Shown piece after piece: positions 1 to 8,088 of a stretch of 64,000 bases of DNA. Where the stretch lies: assembly GCF_001429065.1 (NCBI RefSeq), contig NZ_LMIB01000012.1:380506-444505 (forward strand), in the 5' to 3' direction. Made by a program: the position numbers and the translations under genes. The number at the start of each line of letters is the position of its first letter. Position 1 is the first letter of the stretch. The stretch comes from Sphingomonas sp. Root710 (GTDB lineage Bacteria > Pseudomonadota > Alphaproteobacteria > Sphingomonadales > Sphingomonadaceae). The notes below the pieces were generated by a model, which was not told the origin of the DNA, searched no databases, and saw nothing but the letters and a program-made list of their open reading frames with translations.

Positions 1-366
1 GAGCCGGTAGTCGATCGACAGCAGCGGCAGATCGAGCCCGATTGCGATATCGGTGCAGGCGGCGTCATAAATGTCGAGGTCGCCGATCACGAAGCCGCCG
101 CCATGATAGAAGACGATCAGCGGCCCTTCGTCGCGGCGCGGACGCGAATCGTAGAAGCGCGCCGCGATCGAGCGCCCGTCGGGCGCGGATATGTAGAGAT
201 CCTCCCGCGTCGCGATTTCGGAACTCGGCACATCGGCGATATCGCGCAGCCGCCCGGCCATGCGACGCGCGGTTTCAGGATCGACCTCATGGGTCTTCGG
301 ACCCTCTCGCCGGTTGATATCGTCTAGAAAGGCCCGGACGTCGGGACGGACAAATTCTTCGCTCAT
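1..366 (-). CDS. Alpha/beta hydrolase fold-3 protein, C-terminus cut by window edge
   Basis: Reading the minus strand from ATG at 366 gives 122 residues that run off the window. Residues 88-96 read HGGGFVIGD, the oxyanion-hole motif of the hormone-sensitive-lipase / carboxylesterase family, followed by the family's D-Y-R-L region at the cut. The catalytic Ser, Asp and His would lie beyond position 1. About 80 residues precede the motif, normal for this family. It is divergent from the next gene with only 35 bp between starts. The substrate cannot be told; such enzymes usually hydrolyse short-chain esters. Confidence 0.85.
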   Translation of the reverse strand, partial: MSEEFVRPDVRAFLDDINRREGPKTHEVDPETARRMAGRLRDIADVPSSEIATREDLYISAPDGRSIAARFYDSRPRRDEGPLIVFYHGGGFVIGDLDIYDAACTDIAIGLDLPLLSIDYRL

Positions 367-401
367 GGCCTTCCATCGGTAAAAGCGGCTAGCGTGGCAA
401 G

Positions 402-1313
402 ATGCTGCAACTCGTACATCATCCATATTATGTTTCGCCGACAACGCCGGGCAGCGCATTTAGCTTCGATAAATATGGGTTGGTGATGATCGCGCTGGCC
501 GAAAGCGGCGCACCGCATGCGTTGCACACGCCAGAGCCGATGCCGCGACGATGGATCGAGGCGTTGCACGATCCTGCTTATGTCGACGAAGTCGCCGAGA
601 GCCGGGTGCCGCCCGACAAGACTCGGCGGATCGGCTTTACGGTCACCGAGCGGGTGTCGCGCCGCGCCTTCCTTGCCCCCGGGGGCACCTGGCTCGCCGC
701 GAAACTGGCGCTCGTCCATGGCTATGCCGCGAACAGCGCAGGGGGCAGCCATCATGCGCTGGCCGACAGCGGAGCGGGCTATTGCGTGTTCAACGACCTC
801 GCCATCGCCGCCAACCGGCTCGTCGCCGAGGGCGACGCGCGGCGGGTGATGATCGTCGACCTTGACGTCCATCAGGGCGACGGCACTGCCGTGCTGCTCG
901 CCGGGCGGCCCGATGTCTTCACCTTTTCGATCCACGCCGAGAAGAATTTTCCGGCTCGCAAGGCGCGATCGAGCTTCGACCTGGGTCTGCCCGACGCGAC
1001 CGGCGACGAAGCCTATCTGGCCGCGCTCGCCATACATCTTCCCGCCGCGATCGCCGGTTTCGGGCCCGATCTCATCCTCTATCAGGCGGGAGTCGATCCA
1101 CATCGCGACGACAAACTCGGCCGTCTCGCGCTCACCGACGCCGGATTGCGTGCGCGTGACAGCTTCGTGATGCGGCAGGCGCGCTCACGCGGCACTCCCC
1201 TCGCCAGCGTGCTGGGCGGCGGCTATGGCGACGACCGCCTCGAAGTGGCGCGCCGGCATGTCCGGTCGATCCTCGCGCTCGACGAGGCGTTTCGCGAGGG
1301 ACGGGTCGCGTGA
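402..1313 (+). CDS. Histone deacetylase family protein (zinc amidohydrolase)
   Basis: 303 residues covering the whole HDAC/arginase-like fold. The His dyad is visible in GSHHA (H117, H118). The zinc ligands fit D155 and H157 in [10 protein letters not shown] and D232 in [11 protein letters not shown]. The active-site Tyr fits Y275 in LGGGYGDD. Bacterial members deacetylate acetyl-lysine, acetylpolyamines or other amides; the target here is unknown. Probably cotranscribed with the DUF455 gene, whose ATG begins 3 nt after this stop codon. Confidence 0.9.
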   Translation: MLQLVHHPYYVSPTTPGSAFSFDKYGLVMIALAESGAPHALHTPEPMPRRWIEALHDPAYVDEVAESRVPPDKTRRIGFTVTERVSRRAFLAPGGTWLAAKLALVHGYAANSAGGSHHALADSGAGYCVFNDLAIAANRLVAEGDARRVMIVDLDVHQGDGTAVLLAGRPDVFTFSIHAEKNFPARKARSSFDLGLPDATGDEAYLAALAIHLPAAIAGFGPDLILYQAGVDPHRDDKLGRLALTDAGLRARDSFVMRQARSRGTPLASVLGGGYGDDRLEVARRHVRSILALDEAFREGRVA

Positions 1314-1316
1314 TCG

Positions 1317-2168
1317 ATGACTGACATTTCTGAAGCCTGCCGTGCGGTGCTCGACCAGCCCGATCCGATCGCCAAGGTGAAGGCCGCCCGCAAGGCCGCG
1401 CGCGACTGGCGGATGGGGCGGCTGGAACAGCGCTTCACCGTCGCCATGCCCGACCGCCCCGCCCGCACCGATCGTCCCCCGCTGCTGCCGCCATCGCGCA
1501 TGCCCAAGCGCGGACGCGCCGGATCGGAGCGCGCGCGCATCGCGATGCTGCATGCATTGGCGCATATCGAATATGTCGCAATTGATCTCGCCTTCGATCT
1601 GGTCGGGCGGTTCGGCGCAATGTTCCCGCCGCGCTTCATCGACGACTGGATGAAGGTCGGCGCAGAGGAAGCGATGCACTTCGCGCTGCTCGAACGACGC
1701 CTGAATGCATATGGCGCACGCTATGGCGACCTGCCTGCGCATGACGGATTATGGGAGGCGGCGGAGGAGACGGCGGGCGATCCGATGGCACGGCTGGCGG
1801 TCGTCCCGATGGTGCTGGAGGCGCGGGGACTGGACGTAACACCTTCATTGATAAGCCGTTTCGAAGCGGCACGCGACATGCGATCCGGCGGTATCATGCG
1901 CCGTATCGCCGAGGATGAGATCGGCCATGTCGCCGCCGGGGTCGCCTGGTTTCGATTCCTCTGTGACCGTGAGCGAATCGATTGCGTGCAGAACTGGCAA
2001 TCACAGGTCCGGCGACATTTCCGAGGAGCGATTAAGCCTCCGTTCAACGACTCGTCCCGTGACAAAGCCGGTTTAACGAAAGAGATGATGGCCGGGGTTG
2101 CCGCCCCTTGTGATCTTTCTCACACAGGCCGGGTCGCAGACGGGGGGGCAATTCCTGACAGCGGCTAA
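1317..2168 (+). CDS. DUF455 family ferritin-like protein
   Basis: 283 residues. Two ferritin-like metal-binding stretches are visible, EEAMHF (about residue 120) and EDEIGHV (about residue 205), typical of the DUF455 four-helix-bundle family, whose function is not established. The family's usual C-terminal signature (P-F-N-x-x-S-R-D-K-A-G-L) appears near residues 240-254. It is followed by about 28 residues with no family resemblance, so the stop codon may have shifted. It lies 3 nt behind the HDAC-like gene, suggesting one transcript. Confidence 0.85.
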   Translation: MTDISEACRAVLDQPDPIAKVKAARKAARDWRMGRLEQRFTVAMPDRPARTDRPPLLPPSRMPKRGRAGSERARIAMLHALAHIEYVAIDLAFDLVGRFGAMFPPRFIDDWMKVGAEEAMHFALLERRLNAYGARYGDLPAHDGLWEAAEETAGDPMARLAVVPMVLEARGLDVTPSLISRFEAARDMRSGGIMRRIAEDEIGHVAAGVAWFRFLCDRERIDCVQNWQSQVRRHFRGAIKPPFNDSSRDKAGLTKEMMAGVAAPCDLSHTGRVADGGAIPDSG

Positions 2169-2218
2169 CAGGGCCCGGCCGGGTGTTCGGTCGGGAATGT
2201 TCCGGTTGCGGGGGAATT

Positions 2219-2899
2219 ATGCACTTCTTGGGCAATGTAGTTTCTGCTGGCTTGCGCCTTGCCGCCCAATCGCTTTCATCGACCCGCACGAAGCTGATCG
2301 CCGCAGCACTGCTGCTTGCGTCGTCGGTAACGCCCGCCCTGGCGCAGGACGGGGAACTCTCGGATAACGCACGTGGCGCCGCACAGTTCCATGCGCTGTT
2401 CCAGTCGTGGAAAAAGCTCGACGCCATGGACAATGGCGCGATCTCGATCCCTTCGATCCTCCCGATCGCCAATTTCTCGGTGTCGAGTTCCTTCGGCGTC
2501 CGCTCCGACCCGTTCGCCGGGTCGGCTGCGATGCATGCCGGCATCGACCTCGCTTCGCGCAGCGGCACCCCGATCTACGCCACCGCCGACGGCGTCGTCG
2601 ATCGCGCCGAGTGGTTCGGCGGCTATGGCAACATGGTCGAGATCGACCATGGCAAGGGCATTGCCACCCGCTATGGTCACATGTCGCGCATCGCCGCCCG
2701 CCCGGGCGAGCGCATCAAGCGCGGCGACCTGATCGGCTATGTCGGTTCCACCGGCCGTTCAACGGGCAACCATCTTCATTATGAGGTCCGCATCGACGGC
2801 CGCGCCGTCAATCCGCTGCCTTTCCTGCAGTCCGCCGATTATCTGATCGCGATGAAGGAGAGCAACGCGGAGGTCGCGCTGGGCGGCCCCGAGGAATAA
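2219..2899 (+). CDS. M23 family metallopeptidase (LytM-type, secreted)
   Basis: 226 residues from ATG 2219. I prefer this start to GTG 2183 because a G-rich ribosome site sits just upstream and the N-terminus then becomes a clean signal peptide (hydrophobic run ending PALAQD). The LytM domain shows HAGIDLASRSG and HLHYEVR, giving the H-x(3)-D and H-x-H zinc ligands. It should act in the periplasm on peptidoglycan cross-bridges or as an amidase activator. A strong terminator follows. Confidence 0.88.
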   Translation: MHFLGNVVSAGLRLAAQSLSSTRTKLIAAALLLASSVTPALAQDGELSDNARGAAQFHALFQSWKKLDAMDNGAISIPSILPIANFSVSSSFGVRSDPFAGSAAMHAGIDLASRSGTPIYATADGVVDRAEWFGGYGNMVEIDHGKGIATRYGHMSRIAARPGERIKRGDLIGYVGSTGRSTGNHLHYEVRIDGRAVNPLPFLQSADYLIAMKESNAEVALGGPEE

Positions 2900-2926
2900 G
2901 GCTCCAGGAGATAAAAAGGGGGATTG

Positions 2927-2953
2927 GGCCGCCGGCATTGTCGGCGGCCTTTT
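2927..2953 (+). terminator. Rho-independent terminator after the M23 peptidase gene
   Basis: Perfect 8-bp stem GGCCGCCG (2927-2934) / CGGCGGCC (2942-2949), 7-nt loop, then TTTT at 2950-2953. Confidence 0.8.
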
Positions 2954-2972
2954 CTATGCCTATCTTCACGGC

Positions 2973-3308
2973 ATGAGCGCACAGCAAGATATTGATCTGA
3001 CTCCCTCCGCCGCGGCGCGGGTGGCGATGATCGCCAAGAAGACCGGCAAGCCGGCTATCCTGCGGCTGGCGATCGATGGCGGCGGCTGCGCAGGCTTCCA
3101 GTATAAGTTCGAACTGGCCGACGCTCCCGCCGATGACGACACCGTCACGACGCGTGACGGCGTGTCGCTGGTCGTCGATCCGATGAGCCTCGATCTCGTT
3201 CGCGGCGGCGCGGTCGACTATGTCGAATCGCTGGGCGGTGCGGCCTTCCAGGTGAAGAACCCCAACGCCGCCTCGGGCTGCGGCTGCGGATCGAGCTTCT
3301 CGATCTAA
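2973..3308 (+). CDS. erpA: A-type iron-sulfur cluster carrier (IscA/ErpA family)
   Basis: 111 residues with the three invariant cysteines of A-type carriers: C39 in GGGCAGF and C103/C105 in SGCGCGSSF. These ligate a transient Fe-S cluster that is passed to apo-proteins in the cytoplasm. It stands outside any isc/suf cluster in this window, which suits an ErpA-like housekeeping role, but the IscA, SufA and ErpA subtypes cannot be separated by eye. Preceded by a terminator, so it has its own promoter. Confidence 0.85.
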   Translation: MSAQQDIDLTPSAAARVAMIAKKTGKPAILRLAIDGGGCAGFQYKFELADAPADDDTVTTRDGVSLVVDPMSLDLVRGGAVDYVESLGGAAFQVKNPNAASGCGCGSSFSI

Positions 3309-3360
3309 GCACCTGCATGGACGGGTGACGGCGTCGGGAAGCCGCGCTATCCCTGACCCC

Positions 3361-4140
3361 ATGAAAATCTCGACCTTCAACATCAACGGGATCAAGGCCC
3401 GTCTTCCCCGCCTCGTCGAATGGCTGGAGCAAAAGGCGCCCGACATTGCGTTGTTGCAGGAAATCAAGACCTCCGACGAGACCTTTCCGATCGCCGATAT
3501 CGAGGCTGCGGGCTATGGCGCGATCTGGCACGGGCAGAAGGGCTTCAACGGGGTCGCCATCCTCGCCAAGGGCGCACAGCCGGTGGAGCGGCGCAAGGGC
3601 CTGCCCGACGATCCCGACCCTACCCATAGCCGTTATATCGAAGCCGAGGTGAACGGCGTGATCGTCGCGTCGATCTATCTGCCGAACGGCAATCCGGTGC
3701 CGGGCCCAAAGTTCGACTATAAGCTGGCCTGGTTCGACAAGCTGATCGATCATGCCGCCGACCTGTGGACGAGCGAGAAGCCGGTGATACTGGCCGGCGA
3801 CTATAATGTGATCCCGACGCCGTCGACCGACGACGTTTTCTCCGAGCGGGCGATGGCGAGCGATGCGCTGACCCAGCCCGAGAGCCGCTCGGCCTTCCGC
3901 CGTCTGTGCAATGCGGGCTGGACCGATGCGGTGCGCACCATCCATCCGCACGGCCCGGTCTACACTTTCTGGGATTATCAGGCGGGGGCGTGGCAGCGCG
4001 ACGCAGGCTTCCGCATCGACCATCTGATGCTGAGCCCCGCCGCCGCCGACCGGCTGGCCGATGCGGGCGTCGACAAGGATACGCGCGGGCTCGAAAAGGC
4101 GAGCGACCATGCGCCCACCTGGATCACACTAAGGCCGTAA
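3361..4140 (+). CDS. xth: Exodeoxyribonuclease III (AP endonuclease family)
   Basis: 259 residues from ATG 3361; the in-frame GTG at 3325 would add 12 unrelated residues and is rejected. Exonuclease/endonuclease/phosphatase fold signatures are present in order: FNINGIKARLPRL at the N-terminus, LLQEIKT with the metal-binding Glu, GDYNVIPTP, and near the C-terminus RIDHLML and SDHAP with the catalytic Asp-His. It acts in base excision repair, cutting abasic sites and trimming 3' ends. Confidence 0.92.
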   Translation: MKISTFNINGIKARLPRLVEWLEQKAPDIALLQEIKTSDETFPIADIEAAGYGAIWHGQKGFNGVAILAKGAQPVERRKGLPDDPDPTHSRYIEAEVNGVIVASIYLPNGNPVPGPKFDYKLAWFDKLIDHAADLWTSEKPVILAGDYNVIPTPSTDDVFSERAMASDALTQPESRSAFRRLCNAGWTDAVRTIHPHGPVYTFWDYQAGAWQRDAGFRIDHLMLSPAAADRLADAGVDKDTRGLEKASDHAPTWITLRP

Positions 4141-4200
4141 CGCAACCGTTCCGTCTTACCCGTCGTAACGAAGTGCGTTGCTTAAAAGCGGGGAGTGAAC

Positions 4201-4941
4201 ATGGCGACAAAAGCTCAGGGGCGAGCCGCGGCAATAGCGTCCGAACGCAGATTCTACGCAGGCATGGCGATCGCGATGATCGCGGCGATCGTGATCGGCT
4301 TCGCGCCGAGCTATTATATGCGCGGCATCGTCCCCGCCGCCTATCCGCTGCCGTCGATCACGGCGCTGATGCACCTCCACGGCGCGCTGTTCACGAGCTG
4401 GATGCTGCTGTTCCTTGCGCAGGTGCTGCTCGTCTCCGGCGGGCGGCCCGACATCCACCGCAAGCTCGGCCTGCTCGCAGTGGCGATGCTGCCCGCGATG
4501 ATCGTGGTGGGAACGCTGGCCGGCCTTTATCAGGTGGCGCGCGCCTCGGGCCCGCCGATCGTCCCGCCACTGAGCTGGCTGTCGATCCCGCTGCTCAGCG
4601 TGCCCGTCTATGGCGGACTGATCGGCTGGGCGCTGGTCAAGCGGCGCGATCCGCAGACCCACAAGCGGCTGATGCTGATCGCGATGATCGAGATGACCAG
4701 CCCAGGCTTTGGCAGGATGCCATGGCCCGCCCTCGTGCCCGGTCCGGTCATCCTGTTCGGCTTCAGCAACCTGTTTCTTGTCGCGTTGATCGTCTGGGAT
4801 TACCGGCGCAACGGCGGCATCCACCGCGCCACCGCGATCGGCGGCGGTATCATGGTCGCATCCCAGGTCTTCCGGATCGCGACATGGCAGACCGAAGCCT
4901 GGCTCAGCTTCGCACGCTGGGCGGTGAGTTGGGTGGCTTAG
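4201..4941 (+). CDS. Uncharacterised multi-pass membrane protein
   Basis: 246 residues; ATG 4201 is preceded by GGGGAGTG. Hydrophobic segments suggest six to seven transmembrane helices. The second carries HLHGALFTSWMLLF, resembling a heme- or quinone-type histidine motif, and HRKLG precedes the third. I do not recognise the family with confidence; similar proteins are annotated only as hypothetical or DUF2306-like. It has no clear operon partner and is followed at once by two palindromes. Confidence 0.75.
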   Translation: MATKAQGRAAAIASERRFYAGMAIAMIAAIVIGFAPSYYMRGIVPAAYPLPSITALMHLHGALFTSWMLLFLAQVLLVSGGRPDIHRKLGLLAVAMLPAMIVVGTLAGLYQVARASGPPIVPPLSWLSIPLLSVPVYGGLIGWALVKRRDPQTHKRLMLIAMIEMTSPGFGRMPWPALVPGPVILFGFSNLFLVALIVWDYRRNGGIHRATAIGGGIMVASQVFRIATWQTEAWLSFARWAVSWVA

Positions 4942-5047
4942 TGTTTCAGCATGGCTGAAACATGCGGTGCCGGCCCGCTGCCCCGCCCAACCACCCGATA
5001 TCGTACACTGATCGGGTGGTTGGGCGGGGCAGCGGGCCGGCACCGCA
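4942..5047. repeat. Adjacent palindromes between convergent genes: 9-bp hairpin plus 37-bp perfect inverted repeat
   Basis: At 4942-4950/4954-4962 the sequence TGTTTCAGC pairs with GCTGAAACA across a 3-nt loop. Directly next to it, 4963-4999 is the exact reverse complement of 5011-5047 (37 bp, 11-nt loop, rich in GGTGCCGGCCCG). No U-tract follows either. The outer flank at 5048-5068 plus the arm resembles 57362-57399 in the same genome window, so this is a dispersed repeat and not merely a terminator, although it may also stop convergent transcription. Confidence 0.85.
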
Positions 5048-5068
5048 CATCCGCGCGAGCGGATCAAA

Positions 5069-5362
5069 CTAAGCTTTATTCTTCGCGACGCTCGCGTCCA
5101 TCCGGGCCAGTTGCTCCGGGGTCGCGGGCGGCTGCTGCGCCTTCCACTGCGCATAGGGCATGCCGTAGACGGCTTCGCGCGCCGCATCCTTGTCGAGCGT
5201 GCCCTCTGCCGCTTCGCCCACCCAGTCGGACAGGCAGTTGCGGCAGAAGCCGGCGAGGCCCATCAGATCGACATTCTGCGCATCGTCGCGATGCTGGAGG
5301 TGGCGGACCAGCCGGCGGAAAGCAGCGGCGGCCACCTTGTCGTCGATATCGTCGATGGTCAT
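5069..5362 (-). CDS. DUF1244 domain protein
   Basis: 97 residues from ATG 5362. The core FCRNCLSDWV with two cysteines, preceded by FRRLVRHLQ and NVDLMGLAG, is the DUF1244 signature; the family is small, alpha-helical and of unknown function, common in alphaproteobacteria. The longer upstream reading in this frame lacks family similarity and overlaps the LysE gene, so it is not used. Its stop lies at the flank of the palindrome. Confidence 0.85.
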   Translation of the reverse strand: MTIDDIDDKVAAAAFRRLVRHLQHRDDAQNVDLMGLAGFCRNCLSDWVGEAAEGTLDKDAAREAVYGMPYAQWKAQQPPATPEQLARMDASVAKNKA

Positions 5363-5375
5363 TGCGGGCTCCTCT

Positions 5376-6008
5376 TTATTTTTGACGCCAGGCGAGCAGC
5401 GACGCGCCGAACAGCATGAACAGTCCGCCGTTCGCGCGGTTGAACAGCCGTTGCCAACGGGCGTCGGCCATGAACCGGCCGAGCGAACGGCCGCCCGTCG
5501 CATAGGTAAGATACCAGCCGCTCTCGATCACCACGAAGGTGCCCAGCAGGATCGCGAATTGCGGGAGTTTGGGCAGCGCCGGGCTGACGAATTGCGGGAA
5601 GAAGGCGGCCGCGAAGATCAGCGCCTTGGGGTTGCTGATACTGATCAGGAAACCACCGCGGAACAGTTCGCCCGCACTCTCGCGGCGAGCGCCGATCTCG
5701 TCGCCGGCGATATCGATCGGCGCGCTGTCGTCGCGCCACGCCTTGATGCCGACCCAGATCAGATAGAGAGCGCCAGCCACCTTGATCACGGTCAGCAATT
5801 GCGGAAGCGCAGACAGCAGCGCGCTCATCCCCATCGCCGACAGGCCGAACAGGGTGAGCAGCGCCAGCATGCACCCCGCCATGGTGAAGACGGCGCGCGC
5901 GAGGCCATGGCGCATAGCCTGGGTCATGACGTGGAGCATGTTCGGCCCCGGCATCGCGGAAATCAGGAAGGTCGCGCAGACGAAGAGCCACCAGTTTTGC
6001 AGAGTCAT
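5376..6008 (-). CDS. LysE/RhtB family amino-acid exporter
   Basis: 210 residues from ATG 6008 (GAAGG lies 7 nt upstream; GTG 6011 is an alternative). The N-terminal AMPGPNMLHV motif and six hydrophobic segments are typical of inner-membrane LysE/RhtB exporters, which extrude amino acids or homoserine lactones by proton exchange. It sits 13 nt upstream of DUF1244 on the same strand, so the two may share a transcript. Confidence 0.88.
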   Translation of the reverse strand: MTLQNWWLFVCATFLISAMPGPNMLHVMTQAMRHGLARAVFTMAGCMLALLTLFGLSAMGMSALLSALPQLLTVIKVAGALYLIWVGIKAWRDDSAPIDIAGDEIGARRESAGELFRGGFLISISNPKALIFAAAFFPQFVSPALPKLPQFAILLGTFVVIESGWYLTYATGGRSLGRFMADARWQRLFNRANGGLFMLFGASLLAWRQK

Positions 6009-6057
6009 CACATCGCCTTCTCACCCTCTCCCCGCCCAACGGCAAGGGGGGGACACA

Positions 6058-7206
6058 TCACAATGTCTTCGAATAGATCCTGTAGATCTTGTTGACCTTG
6101 CCCTCGACGGTCTCGGCGATCGAGCGCATTCCCTGGTTGTTCTCTAGGATCCAGCCGATCTCGCCGCGGGTCGCGCCATAGTTGGCGACCGAATCGCGGC
6201 GGATATATTCGATCATCATGAAGGCGAGTTGGCTCGCGAGGCGGGTGGCCTGCAGCTTCTTGACCACGCCCATCAGGGGCACACGCATCGTCTTCACCCG
6301 CGGCTTGCGCAGCCGCCACAGCAGCTTGGCCCAGCCAAAGGGAAAGAGCCGCCCGTCGAGATCGGCCATCAGTTCGTTGAGATCGGGCAAGGTCATCATG
6401 AAGGCGACCGGCTCGCCATCGACCTCGGCGACGCGGATAAGATCCTCGAACACGATCGGCTTCAGCTTCTTGCCTGTATAGGCGATCTCGCTGGCGGTGA
6501 TCGGCACGAAACCCCAGTTGTCCGACCAGGCGTCGTTGAGGATCGAGAGGATCAGCGCGGCTTCCTCGTCGAAGCGGCTCCTGTCCACCTTGCGGATATG
6601 GATGCGCGGGTTGCGCTCACCCGAGGAGACGATCCGCTGGACCAGCGGCGGGAATGGCTTGGCGATATCGAGGTCATAGGTCAGCAGATCCTTGATCCCG
6701 CTATAGCCCAACGGCTCGATCCAGCCCTGATAGGCGGGATTGTCGTGCCCCATCATCACCGTCGGCGGATGATCATGGCCCTGGATCAGCAGGCCGGGCT
6801 CTTCCCAGATCGAGCAGCTGATCGGCGCCATCACGCTGGTCATGCCCTTGGCGCGCAGCCAGTCCTCGGCCTGCGCGATCAGCGCCGTCGCAGTCTCCTG
6901 GTCCACGGCTTCGAGCAGGCCCCAATTGCCGATTCCGGGGCCCCCGCCCTGTTCGGCCGGCATCGCCAGCAACAGCTTGTCGATATGCGCCGAAATCCGT
7001 CCGGCCAGCGCGCCATCGCGTTCGGCCAGGAACAGCTGCTGTTCGGCATGTTCGTAAAAGGGGTTCTTGCCCGGCGTGACCAGCTCGAGCGCCTCCATCC
7101 GGAGCGGCGGCACCCAGTTGGGATCGGCTGCGTTCAGCGTGTAGGCGAGTTCGACGAAACGCTTCCGGTCCGCCTTGCTGCTGACGGGGCGGATCGAGAC
7201 GGCCAT
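6058..7206 (-). CDS. GNAT-superfamily N-acyltransferase, candidate bacterial ceramide synthase
   Basis: 382 residues. The N-terminal half carries a GNAT-like domain (FLAERDGALAGRISA near residues 79-93, then PGIGNWGLLEA), and the middle carries the family-conserved blocks SIWEEPGLL and VMMGHDNP. This long two-part family is often labelled only GNAT or hypothetical. It starts 17 nt after the FA2H-like hydroxylase gene and is probably cotranscribed with it. In Caulobacter the ceramide-forming N-acyltransferase bCerS is a GNAT-type protein; the equivalence here is my inference from size, fold and neighbourhood, not from alignment. A generic acetyltransferase remains possible. Confidence 0.75.
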   Translation of the reverse strand: MAVSIRPVSSKADRKRFVELAYTLNAADPNWVPPLRMEALELVTPGKNPFYEHAEQQLFLAERDGALAGRISAHIDKLLLAMPAEQGGGPGIGNWGLLEAVDQETATALIAQAEDWLRAKGMTSVMAPISCSIWEEPGLLIQGHDHPPTVMMGHDNPAYQGWIEPLGYSGIKDLLTYDLDIAKPFPPLVQRIVSSGERNPRIHIRKVDRSRFDEEAALILSILNDAWSDNWGFVPITASEIAYTGKKLKPIVFEDLIRVAEVDGEPVAFMMTLPDLNELMADLDGRLFPFGWAKLLWRLRKPRVKTMRVPLMGVVKKLQATRLASQLAFMMIEYIRRDSVANYGATRGEIGWILENNQGMRSIAETVEGKVNKIYRIYSKTL

Positions 7207-7223
7207 GCGCGGACTATCCTGTA

Positions 7224-7988
7224 TCAGTGCGGGATGCGCTGGCTGGGATGGCCGGTGGCAACCCCGCCCGAGAGGCGCGCGACGTGCGGATAGCGCTCGG
7301 CGACCTCGGGCGTGTAGCCGAGGTTGAACACCGTCTCGCTCTTCTTGTCCTTCTCGATACGCTCGTAATAGGTGCCGAACAGCTTATCCCAGAAATAGTT
7401 GGTGATGCCGAAATTGCCGCGCTCGTCGTGGAAATGATGCGCCATGTGACGCGCCTTCATCTCGATCAGCATCTTGTTCTTCGGCTTGTAGGCCAGATGC
7501 TGGATGCAGTGGCAGAACTCATAGAAGCAGGTCGTCAGCAGGCCGGTGGCGAAGGCCGCCAGCGCGCCGCCGGGGCCGCCGATCCAATAGCCGATCGGTG
7601 CGGTCGCCAGCGCGATCGTCGGCAACGTGGTGTGCAGCGCGCCGAACAGGATTTCCAGACGGTTCGGATCCTGATGATGATCATAATGGATGCGCTTCCA
7701 GGTCGCGGCCAGGAGGGGCACCTTGAACATCCAGCGGCTGTGCAGCACCCAGCGGTGCAGACAGTACCAGACCAGCGGATAGACGAGCAGCGCGACGCCG
7801 ATCGACGCGAGCGTCGGCACCAGCGGCGCGGGATAGCGGAAAAACAGGCCGATCGCGACGATCGCGCTGGTCAGATAGCCGATGATCGCGGGATATTGGA
7901 AATAGGCGATCACCAGCTCGCGCAGCGTCATGCGGTCGAGATGGTGTTCCTTGGCCCAGAAGGCCGGCTTGATGGCGGTGAGCTTCAC
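7224..7988 (-). CDS. Fatty-acid hydroxylase (sterol desaturase superfamily), FA2H-like
   Basis: 254 residues with four or more hydrophobic segments and the di-iron histidine boxes in order: H78/H83 (HRWVLH), H101/H104/H105 (HYDHH), H160/H164 (HCIQH), H181/H184/H185/H187 (RHMAHHFHDE). The C-terminal block MKARHMAHHF...GFGI/NFGITNYFWD is laid out like eukaryotic ceramide fatty-acyl 2-hydroxylases. Sphingomonads are known for 2-hydroxymyristate in their sphingolipids, so 2-hydroxylation of the acyl chain is a plausible job (inference). It leads the operon with the GNAT-type acyltransferase. Confidence 0.85.
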   Translation of the reverse strand: MKLTAIKPAFWAKEHHLDRMTLRELVIAYFQYPAIIGYLTSAIVAIGLFFRYPAPLVPTLASIGVALLVYPLVWYCLHRWVLHSRWMFKVPLLAATWKRIHYDHHQDPNRLEILFGALHTTLPTIALATAPIGYWIGGPGGALAAFATGLLTTCFYEFCHCIQHLAYKPKNKMLIEMKARHMAHHFHDERGNFGITNYFWDKLFGTYYERIEKDKKSETVFNLGYTPEVAERYPHVARLSGGVATGHPSQRIPH

Positions 7989-8088
7989 GTAAGTCCTCGA
8001 AAGTCGATCGACGCCCCATCCGGGCTAATATGGTGATGCCCTCTGGCGTGGCAATGCGGCGCTTTTGCGACTTTCGCGAGACGAGATA

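Noticed and set aside
4195-5187. 343-codon minus-strand frame opposite the 4.2-kb membrane protein gene
   Set aside because: It is antisense to a gene with clear transmembrane pattern and ribosome site; the product is His/Arg-rich with no domain.
5190-6095. 301-codon plus-strand frame
   Set aside because: Shadow of the LysE and DUF1244 genes; no family similarity.
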